64,000 nucleotides of DNA from positions 8,995,001-9,059,000 of the forward strand of contig NC_135361.1 of assembly GCF_051622035.1 (NCBI RefSeq), written 5' to 3'. This stretch comes from Arctopsyche grandis. Taxonomy: Eukaryota; Arthropoda; Insecta; Trichoptera; Hydropsychidae. Both the position numbers and the translations under genes were made by a program. Below the pieces are notes generated by a model. The model was not told the DNA's origin and did not search any database. It saw only the letters and a program-made list of their open reading frames with translations. Shown here piece after piece: positions 25,692 through 37,800 of this stretch; position 1 is the stretch's first letter, and every line of letters starts with the position of its first letter.

Positions 25692-27290
25692 AGGTCTGTT
25701 CATACTTAACAGCACTGCACGGCTTCAGCACTGCACGACTCCGTTTCAAATATGTCATTTTATTACATTTCTATTCATATCTACCTACACGTCGCGGTCA
25801 CGTCACGTTCACAGCACTTTGGCCGAGTGCAAGGCAAAATCAGCTTACTTATACATTACAGGCCATGACGATACGGCGCAATATTGCTTACGTCGTATTG
25901 TCGAGTACTTACAATATGAATGCATACACGTGCATTCGTAGCTACGCGTCAGAATACAAGTCAGCAAAAATGTTTCGGCGTTTATCTAACGAAAAATTAT
26001 GTATAATCGCGTTGTTGTTGGAAGAAGAAGCTCGAGAAGGCAATAAAAAAGCACGGAGGCGTTTTGATGTGCATCCCATGTTAAAAAATAGAAAAACCGA
26101 AGGAGAGTTTTGGACACTGTATAAGGAGCTTGTGGATGATGGACAATTTTTTTTTTAATATTTTTTAAATATTTGTGCCAAAACCGTGTTGAAAGATTGA
26201 ACAGCTGTCAACTGTCACTATCGATAATTGGTCCAAAACAGCAAAGCGGCATACTCATGGCACGTATATATTTCCACGATGGCCAAAAAAACGGATACGA
26301 TACGTTGACGGATGTTGCTGTAAATGTCGGGTACTACTGTAAGCCTGCCGTGGCGTAAACGTGACGGTTGGTACGAATATACCCATACAAAATGTACCAA
26401 AGAATACTTTTCGTACGGCCGGATACCTGATGAAAGGTCTGTTCATACCTAGTCAGCACGTACCGACTTCAGCAGGTATCCGGCCGTACGAAAAATATTA
26501 TTTGGTACATTTTGTATTGGTATATTCATACCAACCGTCACGTTTACGCCACGGCAGGCTTACAGCAGTATCCGACATTTCCTATTCATACCTTACAGCA
26601 ACATCCGTCAACGTATCGTATCCGTTTTTTTGGCCATCGTGGAAATATACACGCGAATTACGTGCCATGAGTCTGCCGCTTTGCTGTTTTGGACCAATTA
26701 TCGATAGTGACAGTTGACAGCTGTTCAATCTTTCGACATGGTTTTGGCACAAATATTTAAAAAAAATTTAAATTTCTTACGGAAATATTTAAAAAAAAAT
26801 TGTCCATCATCCACAAGCTTCTTATACTGTGTCCAAAACTCTCCTTTGGTTTTTCTATTTTTTAACATGGGATGCACATCAAAACACCTCCGTGCTTTTT
26901 TGTTGCCTTCTTGAGCTTCTTCTTCCAACAACAGCGCGATTATACATAATTTTTCGTTCGATAAACGTCGAAACATTTTTGCTGACTTGTATTCTGACGC
27001 GTAGCTACGAATGCACGTGTATGCATTCATATTGCAAGTACTCGGCAATACGATGTAAGCAATATTGCGCCGTATCGACATGGCCTCTAATGTATAAGTA
27101 AGCCGATTTTGCCTTGCACTCGGCCAAATTGCTGTAAACGTGACGTGACAGCGACGTGTAGGTAGATATGAATAGAAATGTAATAAAATGACATATTTGA
27201 AACAGAGTCGTGCAGTGCTGAAGCCGTGCAGTGCTGTTAAGTATGAACAGACCTGAAGTCGGTACATGCTGACTAGGTATGAACAGACCT
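25692..27290. mobile_element. PIF/Harbinger composite: two transposase-fragment copies as a long hairpin
   Basis: The outer ends AGGTCTGTTCATAC and GTATGAACAGACCT are flanked by the 3-bp duplication TTA (25689-25691 and 27291-27293), as expected for PIF/Harbinger. The left half carries a plus-strand frame (25865-26158) and the right half its inverted near-copy (27101-26790). Both read MFRRLSNEKLCIIALLLEEE, then FDVHPMLKNRKTEGEFWTLY and KELVDDGQFFF, the N-terminal part of a HARBI1-like nuclease. The catalytic DDE region is absent. The arms are about 740 bp each, with a TIR fragment (CTGTTCATACCTAGTCAGCA) at the centre near 26440. A transcript would fold into a long double-stranded RNA. Confidence 0.8.
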
Positions 27291-27293
27291 TTA

Positions 27294-29050
27294 TAGGATC
27301 CATTCAGAATATTGTGTTTCCTTAATTTTAATTTAAGTTTCCTTAATTCTTTTTTCTTTTATAGTTAATTTTATATTAAAAGATTTCATTATATGTTTTT
27401 ATTATGTAATTTACTTAAATGGGTTTTTACCTGTATAAATAAATAAATAAATGCTCACTGACATAATGTACCCGACAGAACATAACATGTGGCAAGGGAT
27501 TTAAATGGTATATACCTTACTAACGATCACATCATCACGGCAGTGACTATGCTTTCTTTGCTTTCGGGTTTCAAGTGTGTTTGAACGAGCTGGCTTTCTT
27601 TACGACCCCTGATGACCACGCCGCCATAATGGCTTGTGCAAACAATGGCGGGCTGTTACGGCACGATTTGTTCGGTAAATACCGCTTTGATACCCGCTAA
27701 AACCTGCCACCAAGTGCAATGATCTTTCGGCGTCATTTTCGGTGCTTTTTTCCACGTCATTTCGGTGCGGGTGGAGACGCTATGTCGTCCAAGTGCTCGA
27801 GCTCTCCCAAGATATCCTCGTCGACGGCCTGCAGCCACAGCCACTGCCATTGAACACCATGATAATCAACAGGATATTGGTCAGCCTGTAAGTCAGCGTG
27901 CATGAGCATTGCGAAAAAGCTCAAAAGCGAAAATTTCCACAACTCTTCCGAACGTTCGTGTGTAATTCGATAGTGAATTTTTCATGTGCATTTTCAAATT
28001 CGCATTAAATCGCCAACCGCAACTTTTCCGGTGTTGGCTTTTAAACAGCCAAACACGCTTTTCAAATATATAGTTATTATTTGCAAATTCGCTTCAAAAC
28101 TTTTGCAACCGACTAATGTTATAACGTGCCACGTTCATTTCGGTTTCAAACCTCCCTCTTCTCGACTGTCGTTCCTAATTTTTTAATACAATTAATATGT
28201 AAATGTCTCTGATATCAAATAAATGTAACTGTTATAATATAAATCAAGCTGATCAAACTATATGTATATAAATTATAGATAAGTGTACATATGTATGGAG
28301 GGCTTCTTTTTGGAAAAAAAAAAGGTACCGGAATTCACTTCTTGTCAAGTTTTTTATTTGAAAATATTATATTCAAATTATATTATATAGAATATTCGTT
28401 TGAAGCATAAAAAATGCCGGGAAAAGAGTTGCCGGAACGCCGTTCCCCCGCTTACATGGGAAAAAAAATCCCTGGGTGTATGTACATATATAATTAAATT
28501 GATAAAAGTATACATATATAATGTGAAATCTGTTGTTGCTTATTTTCAGATAGTTTCTTAATATTCCGTATTCATCAGCTTAACGCATATTGCAGTTAAT
28601 TCATTCCCAAATCTATTTCTTCGTGTAGATTTTATGAAGTTTTTCACATGAATATGTGGATCCAAACATCGTTGAAAAAACAGTTGCAAGATTTTTCATT
28701 GATTAATTGTCTGCAAAGAATCCCACACGTTTAATATCATATTATCAATTTTCATTGTTGGATTGTTATTATCTGCACTACTTTCTTGAAATTTTTCCTT
28801 CTACTTTGAAAATCAAGTTTTCAAATGTATTTTTCGATACTTATTTTTCACTCCGAGTCATTTTATCTACATAGATAACTTGGAAAAAGTCTCTATCAAT
28901 CAACCCAATATACATACCGTTCGAATAAATTGATCAAAATATTGTACTTGTTTATTTCCTTTGCTTTGAACTGTATATACATTCCTACATAATTAAATTG
29001 GAACTGATAAAAGTGAAACAACGAAAAATAACATTTTCAGGATATTAATT
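27294..29050. other. Intergenic stretch upstream of DM4/DM12 gene 3
   Basis: A less A+T-rich block at 27530-28170 has short frames on both strands (for example 27942-27757 -) with no recognised domain; it may be a decayed transposon. The rest is A+T rich. An upstream exon of gene 3 with a signal peptide may lie in 28500-29040 but was not identified. Confidence 0.4.
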
Positions 29051-30016
29051 ATGATGGGCGGAAATGAAGGACGAGAATCTGACAACCGGTCGAGACGGAA
29101 AAGGTACCTTTTGGAACCAACGGGGACCCAAATGGGAGTGAGTCAAAGCTGAAATTTAATATTCTACTTTTTTTGCAGATATATAAATAAACATTTCATT
29201 TTTTTTAGCTCTTTTCAACAATATCAATACCTTTAGAAAATATGAGTAAGGTATCAGTTGCATACTTTTTTGAAGCCAATCACTATACCCTGGAAAATTC
29301 CACTTGGTTAAGAGGTGATTTCGAAGGACCAGTAAGATAATCATATAATATTTGTAACAATCAGCATTGACTCCTTAATAAATATTATAAATTTATAATA
29401 ATATTCTTACAGTTGATATCTGCCAGAGGAAGAAACGAAAGAAGCATCGGGGAAGAATCGCTTTTTAACAGTTTCACCCGACGATTTGCTTATGTAATTC
29501 TTGAGAATAACATTGAAAGGTACGATAGATATGTACATTTAATTAAATTTTACTTTCCTGAACAACTCCGGGCATTTCGACCGGTTATATTATACAACAA
29601 ATTGACAACATTCTCTGTAACTTTATTGTTAAACTGTCTCCATTTTTATTTTTTTCCAAAATAAGACAAAATCTTCCTGGCCGAGAGTGTCTTCTTCGAG
29701 CTATCTGCGAACATTCATCTTCACCGCTGCATTTCAACGGAGTATTGGGTGATATTTTATACATCGTCTTCACGTAAGCTATGCTCAAACTATTCAATTC
29801 ATAAATTGAATCGTATAAATTACATACATACATACATACCAATATTAAAACAATGTTCAATAAAATTTTAGACCGTCGTCTTCAAAAGATGAACAGCTTC
29901 CTGCAGTATTTTACAAAGCTGAAATGGACGGAACAATGCAAAATTGCGAAGAATATGAATCAACGTGTCCGACCAGTTTGATAAATACATTCTCCATTTT
30001 TGCCAAAGCTCCATAG
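29051..30016 (+). CDS. DM4/DM12-family protein, gene 3
   Basis: Exons 29051-29137, 29209-29331, 29413-29519, 29666-29773 and 29872-30016 join into 189 codons plus stop. Exon 1 gives RSRRKRYLLEPTGTQMG, the basic motif that precedes the domain in this family. Exon 2 gives LFSTISIPLENMSKVSVAYF then FEANHYTLENSTW. Exon 4 gives LPGRECLLRAICEHSSSP and NGVLGDILYIVFT, the cysteine core. Exon 5 begins PSSSKDE and ends with the family's C..Y....CP (NCEEYESTCP). The Thr codon before PSS is split AC|A as in genes 1, 2 and 4. No signal peptide is encoded from the ATG used, and an acceptor (TTTTCAG) lies just before it at 29040. The true start is therefore probably in an unfound upstream exon. Gene 4 follows in the same direction and is the closest relative by exon layout. 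Confidence 0.82.
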
Positions 30017-30716
30017 CAACGCAAAAATTTTTAGTTTGGTGTTGATAATATCAAATGTATTTATTAATATACAAAAAGTGCAATTAGATTTTTAAGTATT
30101 TAAATATTTACATTTTCATTGTTTAGAAATTATATACATACATTTTTAAGTATTTAAATATTTACATTTTCATTGTTTAGAAATTATATACATACTTTTT
30201 TAATGAAAGGAAAAAGGTATTTGCTTTTTAGACGGTGTGAAGTGTGCTTAATTTACTTGTAAATTATTATAACGAAGGAAAAGTTAATTCCCAAATATAT
30301 TTTCAAGGAAAATTTTCAGGAGATTATTTTGTACTTTATATACTCATTTTTTAATATAATACACCCCCCCCCCCCTATAAAGTCATTCCTTACTGGTAAA
30401 AAATTTTGCCCTCCCCCCCTGGGAAAAGCTGAAATGACGCCCCTGGTTGTAGACTGAGCTGGGTCAAAGGTGCAGCAAACTAGGCACGTGCCTGGGGGTG
30501 CCATAGAAAAGGGGCGCAACGAGGCGCCCTCATTTTTCTTTTTTTGATTATTAAATTGAAAAAATAAAAAATATATATTTGGCTTTCTTTGAACTTACAA
30601 AACATTTTATATTCAACTTAATTTCTCTACTCGAAGTAACAATACTAATTATTAAATATTATAATTCACGAAGAACGCAAGAAGCTTACTGTCAAATATC
30701 AACGATTCACGAATAA
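30017..30716. other. 3' flank of gene 3 with a 60-bp tandem duplication
   Basis: A unit with TTTTAAGTATTTAAATATTT and CATTTTCATTGTTTAGAAAT is present twice in tandem at 30087-30200. A C-run sits at about 30363-30375. No gene was seen. Confidence 0.45.
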
Positions 30717-31417
30717 AGGTCTGTTCATACCTATCCAGCACGACCCGAATCCTGCAAGTATACTGCAAGTACGGACAGTATTCTTTAGTACATTCTATAT
30801 TTGGCTTAATGGTAGCGTATATATTTAGCACCACTGAGGTCGAAGGTTCGAGTCCTCGTCAAACTGCTGGTTAGGTTTGGGGGTTTTGTGACTCCAAATC
30901 GATCGTTTCTCTATCAGAGTTTGCCAATTTTATCTGATCATTGTTGAAACGGTTCTTGAAAATTGGTATTAGATCATTTCCTGTTGTCACAAAATCTGTG
31001 TGTATAATTTGTAAAAAATATACACAGTAATCTGAAATCTATAGATATCTCTATAGACATCTCTATAATTTCGTGTTTATTATATGTATAAAAATTGTAA
31101 TAATAATTGTACACAAAAATCTAAAAATAATTCATAGATGTCTCTATGATTATTATTTCTGTACTGATTAACTGTTATATGCTATATATTCTGATTGTAT
31201 ATGTATTATTGTATTTCTGACCGTTGACCGATCTGTAATGACGAGTGTATATTGATTGTAACAATAAAATAAAATAAAATATGGACGCGCATGAATGCGT
31301 AAATGCGCATACGCGAATGGAGTATGAATAAGTCCATATAATGTACCAAAGAATACTATCCGCAATTGCAGGACACCTGCAGGATACGGGTCGTGCTGGA
31401 TAGGTATGAACAGACCT
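30717..31417. mobile_element. PIF/Harbinger MITE interrupted by a SINE
   Basis: The ends AGGTCTGTTCATACC and GGTATGAACAGACCT are flanked by TAA on both sides (30714-30716, 31418-31420). The arms pair over about 90 bp (CCAGCACGACCCG / CGGGTCGTGCTGG, and TTCTTTAGTACATTCTATAT with its partner). Its TIR matches the composite at 25692-27290. A SINE fills the centre from about 30812 to 31278. Confidence 0.75.
30812..31278 (+). mobile_element. tRNA-derived SINE inserted in a Harbinger MITE
   Basis: The A box (TAATGGTAGCG) and B box (GGTTCGAGTCC) are clear. The body has GTGACTCCAAATCGATCGTT, CAGAGTTTGCCAATTTTATC and CATTGTTGAAACGGTTC. The tail ends in AATAAAATAAAATAAAAT. It has more internal CTCTATAG repeats than other copies and lacks the GGAAGGC hairpin. 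Confidence 0.7.
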
Positions 31418-31538
31418 TAAAACATAAACTGTCGTCGGTAAAACAACAAACTGTCATTGGTACAAATGGTAATTTGGAATCGTCATTTATATAAAGTACC
31501 GCTGAAACATATGTATGTTTGTATGTATATATATAAAT

Positions 31539-31932
31539 GGATGCGGTGCATCCGCTCTAAAATCGCCAGACAAATTGAACGACAGATTAACGGACGGCTG
31601 CTTAAAATGCAATTCTCATCTTCTCGAATGATAGATTGCACATCAGATGACGGGTAACCTTTCGATGTGCACAGATGCAATTATTAAAATGATAATTATT
31701 AAAATTGAGTTGGATCTTTCAGGCGAGTTTAATAAGGCAAGATTCGATAAGTTCCGAATCTTGCCTTATTAAACTCGCCAGAAAGATCCAACTCAATTTT
31801 AATAATTGCATCTGTGCACATCGAAAGGTTACTCGTCATCTGATGTGCAATCTATCATTCGAGAAAACGAGAATTACGTTTAAAGCTGCCGTTCTGTTAA
31901 TCTGGCGATTTTAGAGCGGATGCACCAAACCC
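31539..31932. mobile_element. Fold-back family C, palindromic copy
   Basis: Arms of about 195 bp are nearly perfect inverted repeats from GGTGCATCCGCTCTAAAATC at the left to its complement at the right. They meet at about 31745 around GATAAGTTC. The arms include TGCACATCAGATGACGGGTA and GATCTTTCAGGCGAGTTTAA. No coding content is seen. Confidence 0.75.
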
Positions 31933-31976
31933 ATATAAATATATATCAGGGATGGATTTGCTTCACGATATTAAAT

Positions 31977-32179
31977 GGTTCGGTGATTATTCCGCAAAAA
32001 GCGATCTCGCGCAAATCACTAAAATCTCGAACACGGAACATCTGGCACCCAAAAACTCCACCAATCGAAAGGTACCCACGCAAAATATTGTACTAACGAG
32101 AACTCGAGTGCCATATGTTCCGTGATCGAGATTTTAGTGATTTGCACGAGATCGCTTTTTGCGGAATAGTCCGTTTACC
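31977..32179. mobile_element. Fold-back family D, about 200 bp
   Basis: Inverted arms of about 70 bp run ATTCCGCAAAAAGCGATCTC through AAATCTCGAACACGGAACAT. The left end GGTTCGGTGATTA is shared with the start of the GGTCAC minisatellite at 43226. Confidence 0.65.
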
Positions 32180-32856
32180 AAATTAAATATCTCAACCAAT
32201 CATATTCGAAAGAAGAAATAAATGTCAGTCTACAAATAAAATTGTTCAATTCATTGTTGAATATAAATTAATGTCTTCAATACCGAATTTATTCATAGCT
32301 ATCCGTATTTTAATTCATTTTTATACATAAAACGTGCTTATTTTGAATAAAAATTTTAAATTTAATTCAATGTTTTTGTCTTAATATATTTTTCTTCAAC
32401 ATTAAATTTATTGTTTAAAAATTCAAGGGGTGGGGGCGCTGAAAACTGTCTGCCTAGGGGCACCATATACCCTCGGGCCAGGCCCGGTTGTAGATTGCAG
32501 TATGAATTATATAAAAATAAAATATTTAGTAGAAATAAAAGCACTTAATTACACTTACCTACCCATGTATAGCACATATGTATATTCCATTTTATATGCA
32601 CATGCACAAACTTGCATGTGAGACACTCTTAAGTGGATAATTTACGATGCTTAGTACCAATTAGGCTGTTTACCCGCATGCATTTCAACAAATAGTAGTG
32701 CACGAACTAATTATTTGTCGCCCATCGAGAAACTGGAGCTATTCTTGTTGATTGTTAACAGTATACCTGCAAACACTGACTACGGAAGGTCCCTGTTGCA
32801 AATTAACATTCGCAAGATACGCATCTGTAAACGTTGAAAATCCCAGTTCAACAGAA
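32180..32856. other. Upstream region of DM4/DM12 gene 4
   Basis: No repeat family was recognised. Promoter elements for gene 4 should be here, but none can be named with confidence. Confidence 0.35.
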
Positions 32857-34411
32857 ATGAAAAAGCTTTTGTTAATTTGGTACGTCATTTTAATCGTGTA
32901 CATATTTTGTACCCATTTTAAACTAACATCCTTGCAAATTTATAGGTTTTACTTTCACATTATAATTTGCTCGAGTTTGGCAAATGATCAGAAGATCCGC
33001 CACGGTAGATCGGTCGTATTTCCGTTGAGGAGTTTATACGGCGTAAGTATTTATCGTGTTGAATAAATCAAAATGTATAGTATTTATAAATAATATATAA
33101 GAATTTCAGCTGTTTTTGGCAGTCGCCTTGCCGATTGATATTCCGGATAAAAATGTATTCGTATCGTACAATTTCGAAGGAAACTATTATCTTCCATTCA
33201 ACACGTCTGAATTAGGTGATATGGATTTTCTTGCACCGGTTAGTTCAAATTACATTTATTATTACACATTTTATTATCGATTTTAATAACTTAACATTAA
33301 CAGATTACTGAAATCAGAAAAAAACGACAGCTAAACAGGCAAACCACTTATGATATTCTTGAGGATAGATTATCAAGGTATAATTACACTACTTTCGCCT
33401 ATAAATTCATTGAAATTCTTTAACCCTTTGAGTGCTGATGTCATTTCCAACTAGAATCATTTACAAATCCAATAGAAAACAGGTATAAAAATTGTAGCTA
33501 ATCAAAACAAACCCTAGATCACTACCCTATATAACTACCGCCGAGGATTTCGAGTATTGTAAAGGTGTGTTTAGACTCTCTAATATATCTTGCAACAATA
33601 TATTCTATTAATGAATGTATTTTTCTAAAACTAGTTCCATCTTCTTCATTGTTGTTAAAATTTAATTCTAAATAAAATTAATAAAAATCGATCGCGTCAC
33701 TTGTATTGGGAAAATGCCGGTATATTAAATAAGTGATGCTGCTTCCAATAATCACCTATTCGGTTCAATCAACAATCTAGAATACTCAGACCAAGACACA
33801 ATCTAAAATACTCAGCAGTTGCGGATTTCCATCGGGTAATTCTGCTTTCGTTCAATTATAAACGTGTCTTTATAAAAGTAGACAAAACAAATGCACGGAT
33901 TACACGACCCATGTTCAATGCATTTTTGTTTTCACTGCTACCTGGAAAGGCTTAGCAGGTAGTATTCTTGTTTATTTTGTACATGTTCAATATGCAAAGC
34001 CTATCGGCGTTTTCAGGGCCATGGACTTGTAGGCAAAACGCCGATCAGCATTCAAAGGGTTAATGTGTAAATAATGTCTTTTATAGGGCAGGATTTCCAG
34101 GTGGATTTTGCTTGTTACGAACAATATGCGAAGCTTCACAAATGCCATTACACAATAATGGAGTTTTGGGTGATATATTGCACATCATTTTAACGTGAGG
34201 GATATTTTCATCAATATATGTAAACACAAGTACATTTATCATCAGTGTATTTAATTAAAATGCCCCAAATTGCAGACCGTCTTCGTCGGAAGACGAACAA
34301 CTACCGTTGAAATTTTACACAGCTGAAAGACGAGGTAAAAATGGCAACTGTACACAATACGAAAAGCGGTGTCCTGAAAGTTTCCTCGATAGAATTTCAA
34401 ATGTAATTTAA
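32857..34411 (+). CDS. DM4/DM12-family secreted protein, gene 4
   Basis: Six exons (32857-32879, 32946-33042, 33110-33238, 33304-33377, 34087-34194, 34276-34411) join into 188 codons plus stop. Splicing exon 1 to 2 creates a clean signal peptide, MKKLLLIWFYFHIIICSSLA, which supports this start. The mature part has RSVVFPLRSLYG, then LFLAVALPIDIPDKNVFVSY and NFEGNYYLPFN (domain N-half), FPGGFCLLRTICEASQMP and NGVLGDILHIILT (cysteine core), PSSSEDEQLP and a tail NCTQYEKRCPESF. The length is usual for a compact family member. Intron 4 carries a piggyBac-type MITE. An AATAAA lies at 34422-34427, right after the stop. Gene 3 has the same order of exons and a matching tail, so the two are likely tandem duplicates. 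Confidence 0.88.
33424..34059. mobile_element. piggyBac-type MITE in intron 4 of DM4/DM12 gene 4
   Basis: The ends CCCTTTGAGTGCTGAT and (reversed) CCCTTTGAATGCTGAT form a terminal inverted repeat with one mismatch in 16. TTAA stands on both sides (33420-33423, 34060-34063). Length 636 bp, no transposase frame. The TTAA duplication and CCC ends are diagnostic of piggyBac. Confidence 0.8.
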
Positions 34412-34772
34412 TTTATGTTAAAATAAAATTTTAAATACCAAGTGTAATGTTTGATAAAATCAAATTGTTAAAAAAATTTATACTATATAAGAGTAGAATA
34501 ATAAAAAAATAAAGAAAATTTATTATTTTCGTGAAAATAACAAATGAATTACAATAAAAAAAATATATATATACATAAATAATAGTATTCATCTATTAAT
34601 AGCCTGTAAATTTCAAATAGTTTATCGCATGTACATATAGTAGACCAACAATATAAATGAAATTCTAAAAGTTACCACAGTAATTTAATTTTAGTGTAAT
34701 AAAATCATGCAACATTGCTGTCGGAAATGTTTTCATTTATTAAATATCATGACATGTTATAAAAAACATGGC

Positions 34773-34778
34773 TTTATT
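34773..34778 (-). promoter_or_regulatory. Probable polyadenylation signal of importin-11
   Basis: AATAAA on the minus strand, about 36 nt after the stop codon. The same region could also serve the convergent DM4/DM12 gene 4 from the other side. Confidence 0.5.
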
Positions 34779-34813
34779 AAAATACTAGATAAAAACAAGT
34801 TTTTTTTCTTTTC

Positions 34814-37800
34814 TTATATCTGTACATATTCACGGAGTTGTTCCAGTGAAGTCGGATGAATACTCTTCACCAATTTATCGAATGCTTCCTGTCCGGCTTG
34901 ATTTCGCAATTGGACGATCTGGAAAACGGCTATATTAATAAAATATAAAAATTTTAAATTGCAAACACCACAGTTGAAAAAAATATATCAATAACCTGAT
35001 TTGTCAAAAACGTTCTAATGTCAACGTTATGTATCACATCCATCATTGTCAATTGTCTAGCTCGTATGTCATGTTGAGATTCTACAGTATCTGGACAAAA
35101 CCGATTCCACGAATCGGACGGAGACGAGGGAACTACGGTGTCTTGTATCAATCCGCTAGAATGAAACCGATTGTAAGTATTTTTAAACAATATTTTAATA
35201 CAACATATGTGCCATGACAGGAATTATCCCCAAAGCGACATATGGTTAGATTATTTTTGAAAAAAAGTACTAACAATTTTCCAAACTATTAGTGAAGCAA
35301 AAAAATATATATACATATAGAGAGATATTGAGAGCCTATAATACAAATTTAATAAGTTTAAGATAAAGTTATGGACGTTTAAACAATTAAAATCGGACAA
35401 CACGAGTGGGTGGCGGAAAGTCAAACGTATAAGGCTACTAACTATCAAACGTCAACGTCTTTAAAAATTTTGCATTTTTAAACGTGTCTATTACGATTAT
35501 TTTTCACCATCGTACTGGCGGAATCGATTTAAATTTCTATCGGTGACCAAACCGAGCAAAATGGCAAAGTTGCAAAACGATCAGAAGAATGTAGAAATTT
35601 CACCTGAATCGTTAGTAAAGTGAAATATAAAAGAGCCTTGTAATAATAAAAATACATTATGTACATATGTAGTATATTTTTATAAGATTAAAAAAAATTC
35701 AAGATGCTAATAACTCGAATGTACGAGAAACCGAGTGGGAAAATATCGATTTATTAGATCTATCACAACAATTAAGCTAGGAAAATCTAACAGAGGACAA
35801 TCGATATGTATTTTAACAGTAGTGTCGCCAGGCTCGTACGGACAGTGCGGTCAGCACCGGGTGACACCAAATTGTTCAAATTGAAAAACGCTAATTCGAC
35901 ATATTTGTTGTATGACGGTCCTCGAGCGGCTACACAGCTCATTGCAAATTCTGTATATATAGGTATACAGCTTTCTGTATATATACAACTTTCTGTATAT
36001 ATACAGCTTTCTGTATATATACAGCTTTCTGTATATATACAGCTTTCTGTATATATATACAGCTTTCTGTATATATACAGCTTTCTGTGTATATACAGCT
36101 TTCTGTATATATATACAGCTTTCTGTATATATACAGCTTTCTGTATATATACAGCTTTCTGTATATATACAGCTTTCTGTATATATACAGCTTTCTGCAT
36201 TTATACAACTTTCTGTATATATACAGCTTTCTGTATATATACAGCTTTCTGTATATATCTTTCTGTATATACGTCACTGGTTTTAATAACCACAAGATAT
36301 CGCCAGTAGTGTATTTGGCCAGGACCTGAAACCACGACTTCTCTACTGGTATGCAATAGCTTTACCAGTGCACTATGCTGTGACTATAATGTAGAATTCC
36401 GAAATTTTATATCGAATTACAAAGAACTCACTCTACGTATGCTCCGTTATCTTCAGACTTCATAATATCGTTGAGAATTTCGGTAATATTCTGCATAATG
36501 GCAGGAAATCTGCCCAAAACACATGGAATTTGACTCGTCAACAAAACGCTCAATCCCAATCCTGCAACAACATTAAAATAAATAAACAAACTCCAACATA
36601 AAACACACCCATTTCAAACAAACAAAAATGCATACCTATTATTTTACGTCTCTCCGGTTGTACGACCAAACTTATCCTATCACACGACTCGTCTAATAAT
36701 CCCATCAATATTTCGTTCGGATCACAGTTGCAACTGACGCTGGTTTCTTTAATGGCCTCCAAAAACAATGGCATGGATCTCAGCAGCAACCGAGATATTA
36801 AACTTAACCGCAACGATATTAAACTAGGATTCGGGTGGCCGTTTTCAAACCCACTGCAAAAATTTCCACGATAAATACATACATATAAATCACAACATAC
36901 ATACACAATACAAGCAATATACTAACAGAATAATCTTGCGAAACATCGGCCAGATTACTTTGATTCCTAATAATTCATTCGGCTCCGGCATTTGTACTTT
37001 TAAGCATATTTCAGCAAGTTTGAAAATTTCTACTACCCCCTCCATTTGCATGTCGCTTAGCATGTCGTCTAACTTCTTGAAAAATTCATCCCCCGGTCCG
37101 AGTAAAAATTCGACGGGCATTAACAACAAATAAGCATTTGTTATATCAATTCCGAGTCGAAGGTATTCTGTCGTTTCTTCTATGAAAAGTGATGATTAAA
37201 TAAATAGCACAATTCAAAATCAATATCAGAATTTTTTTTAATGAAATACTACCGTTGTCTACAGAACTTACGTAACGGAAGCGTGAGAAACATACCTAAA
37301 AGAGACGGTAAATTTCCAGCGAGATGCAACAATTGATCAGCGCATATAATTGGAATGGGAGTAGCTTCGAGCACGGCTTTCCACAGCTCCAATCCGTCTT
37401 CCAAGAGGTAAACATGAGCCGGCCGCTTCGGATTGGTGGCTTCGTCCAGCACACCCAAAACCAACGGCTGCATTTCCGGTGTGGACCAATAGCCCAAAGC
37501 TTTCACGAGTTGGACCAAAGTAGACACGATGGCACACCTCAACATGTTATGCTGATCAGCATGATCCCACAGCAACGGAAGATATGACAGCAGTTCGCTA
37601 GTGTGGTGAGAGACAGCCTCGCCGTTACGTTCAGCGATGAGGGAAAGCACAGTCAATATGTGCATCTAAACCATACACAGAAATAAATACCAAATATATT
37701 CAATATATATGAAAAAAATAGTATTATTAGTACCTTAGTATCGCACTCGTCTGCTTCTTTAAGCAATGCAAAAAGCAACACAAACACAGATTGCACAAAA

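Noticed and set aside
35787-36329. Long open frames on both strands reading repeated IQLSVY or QKAVYI
   Set aside because: The 18-bp tandem unit is a multiple of three, so stop-free frames arise automatically. They lie in an IPO11 intron.
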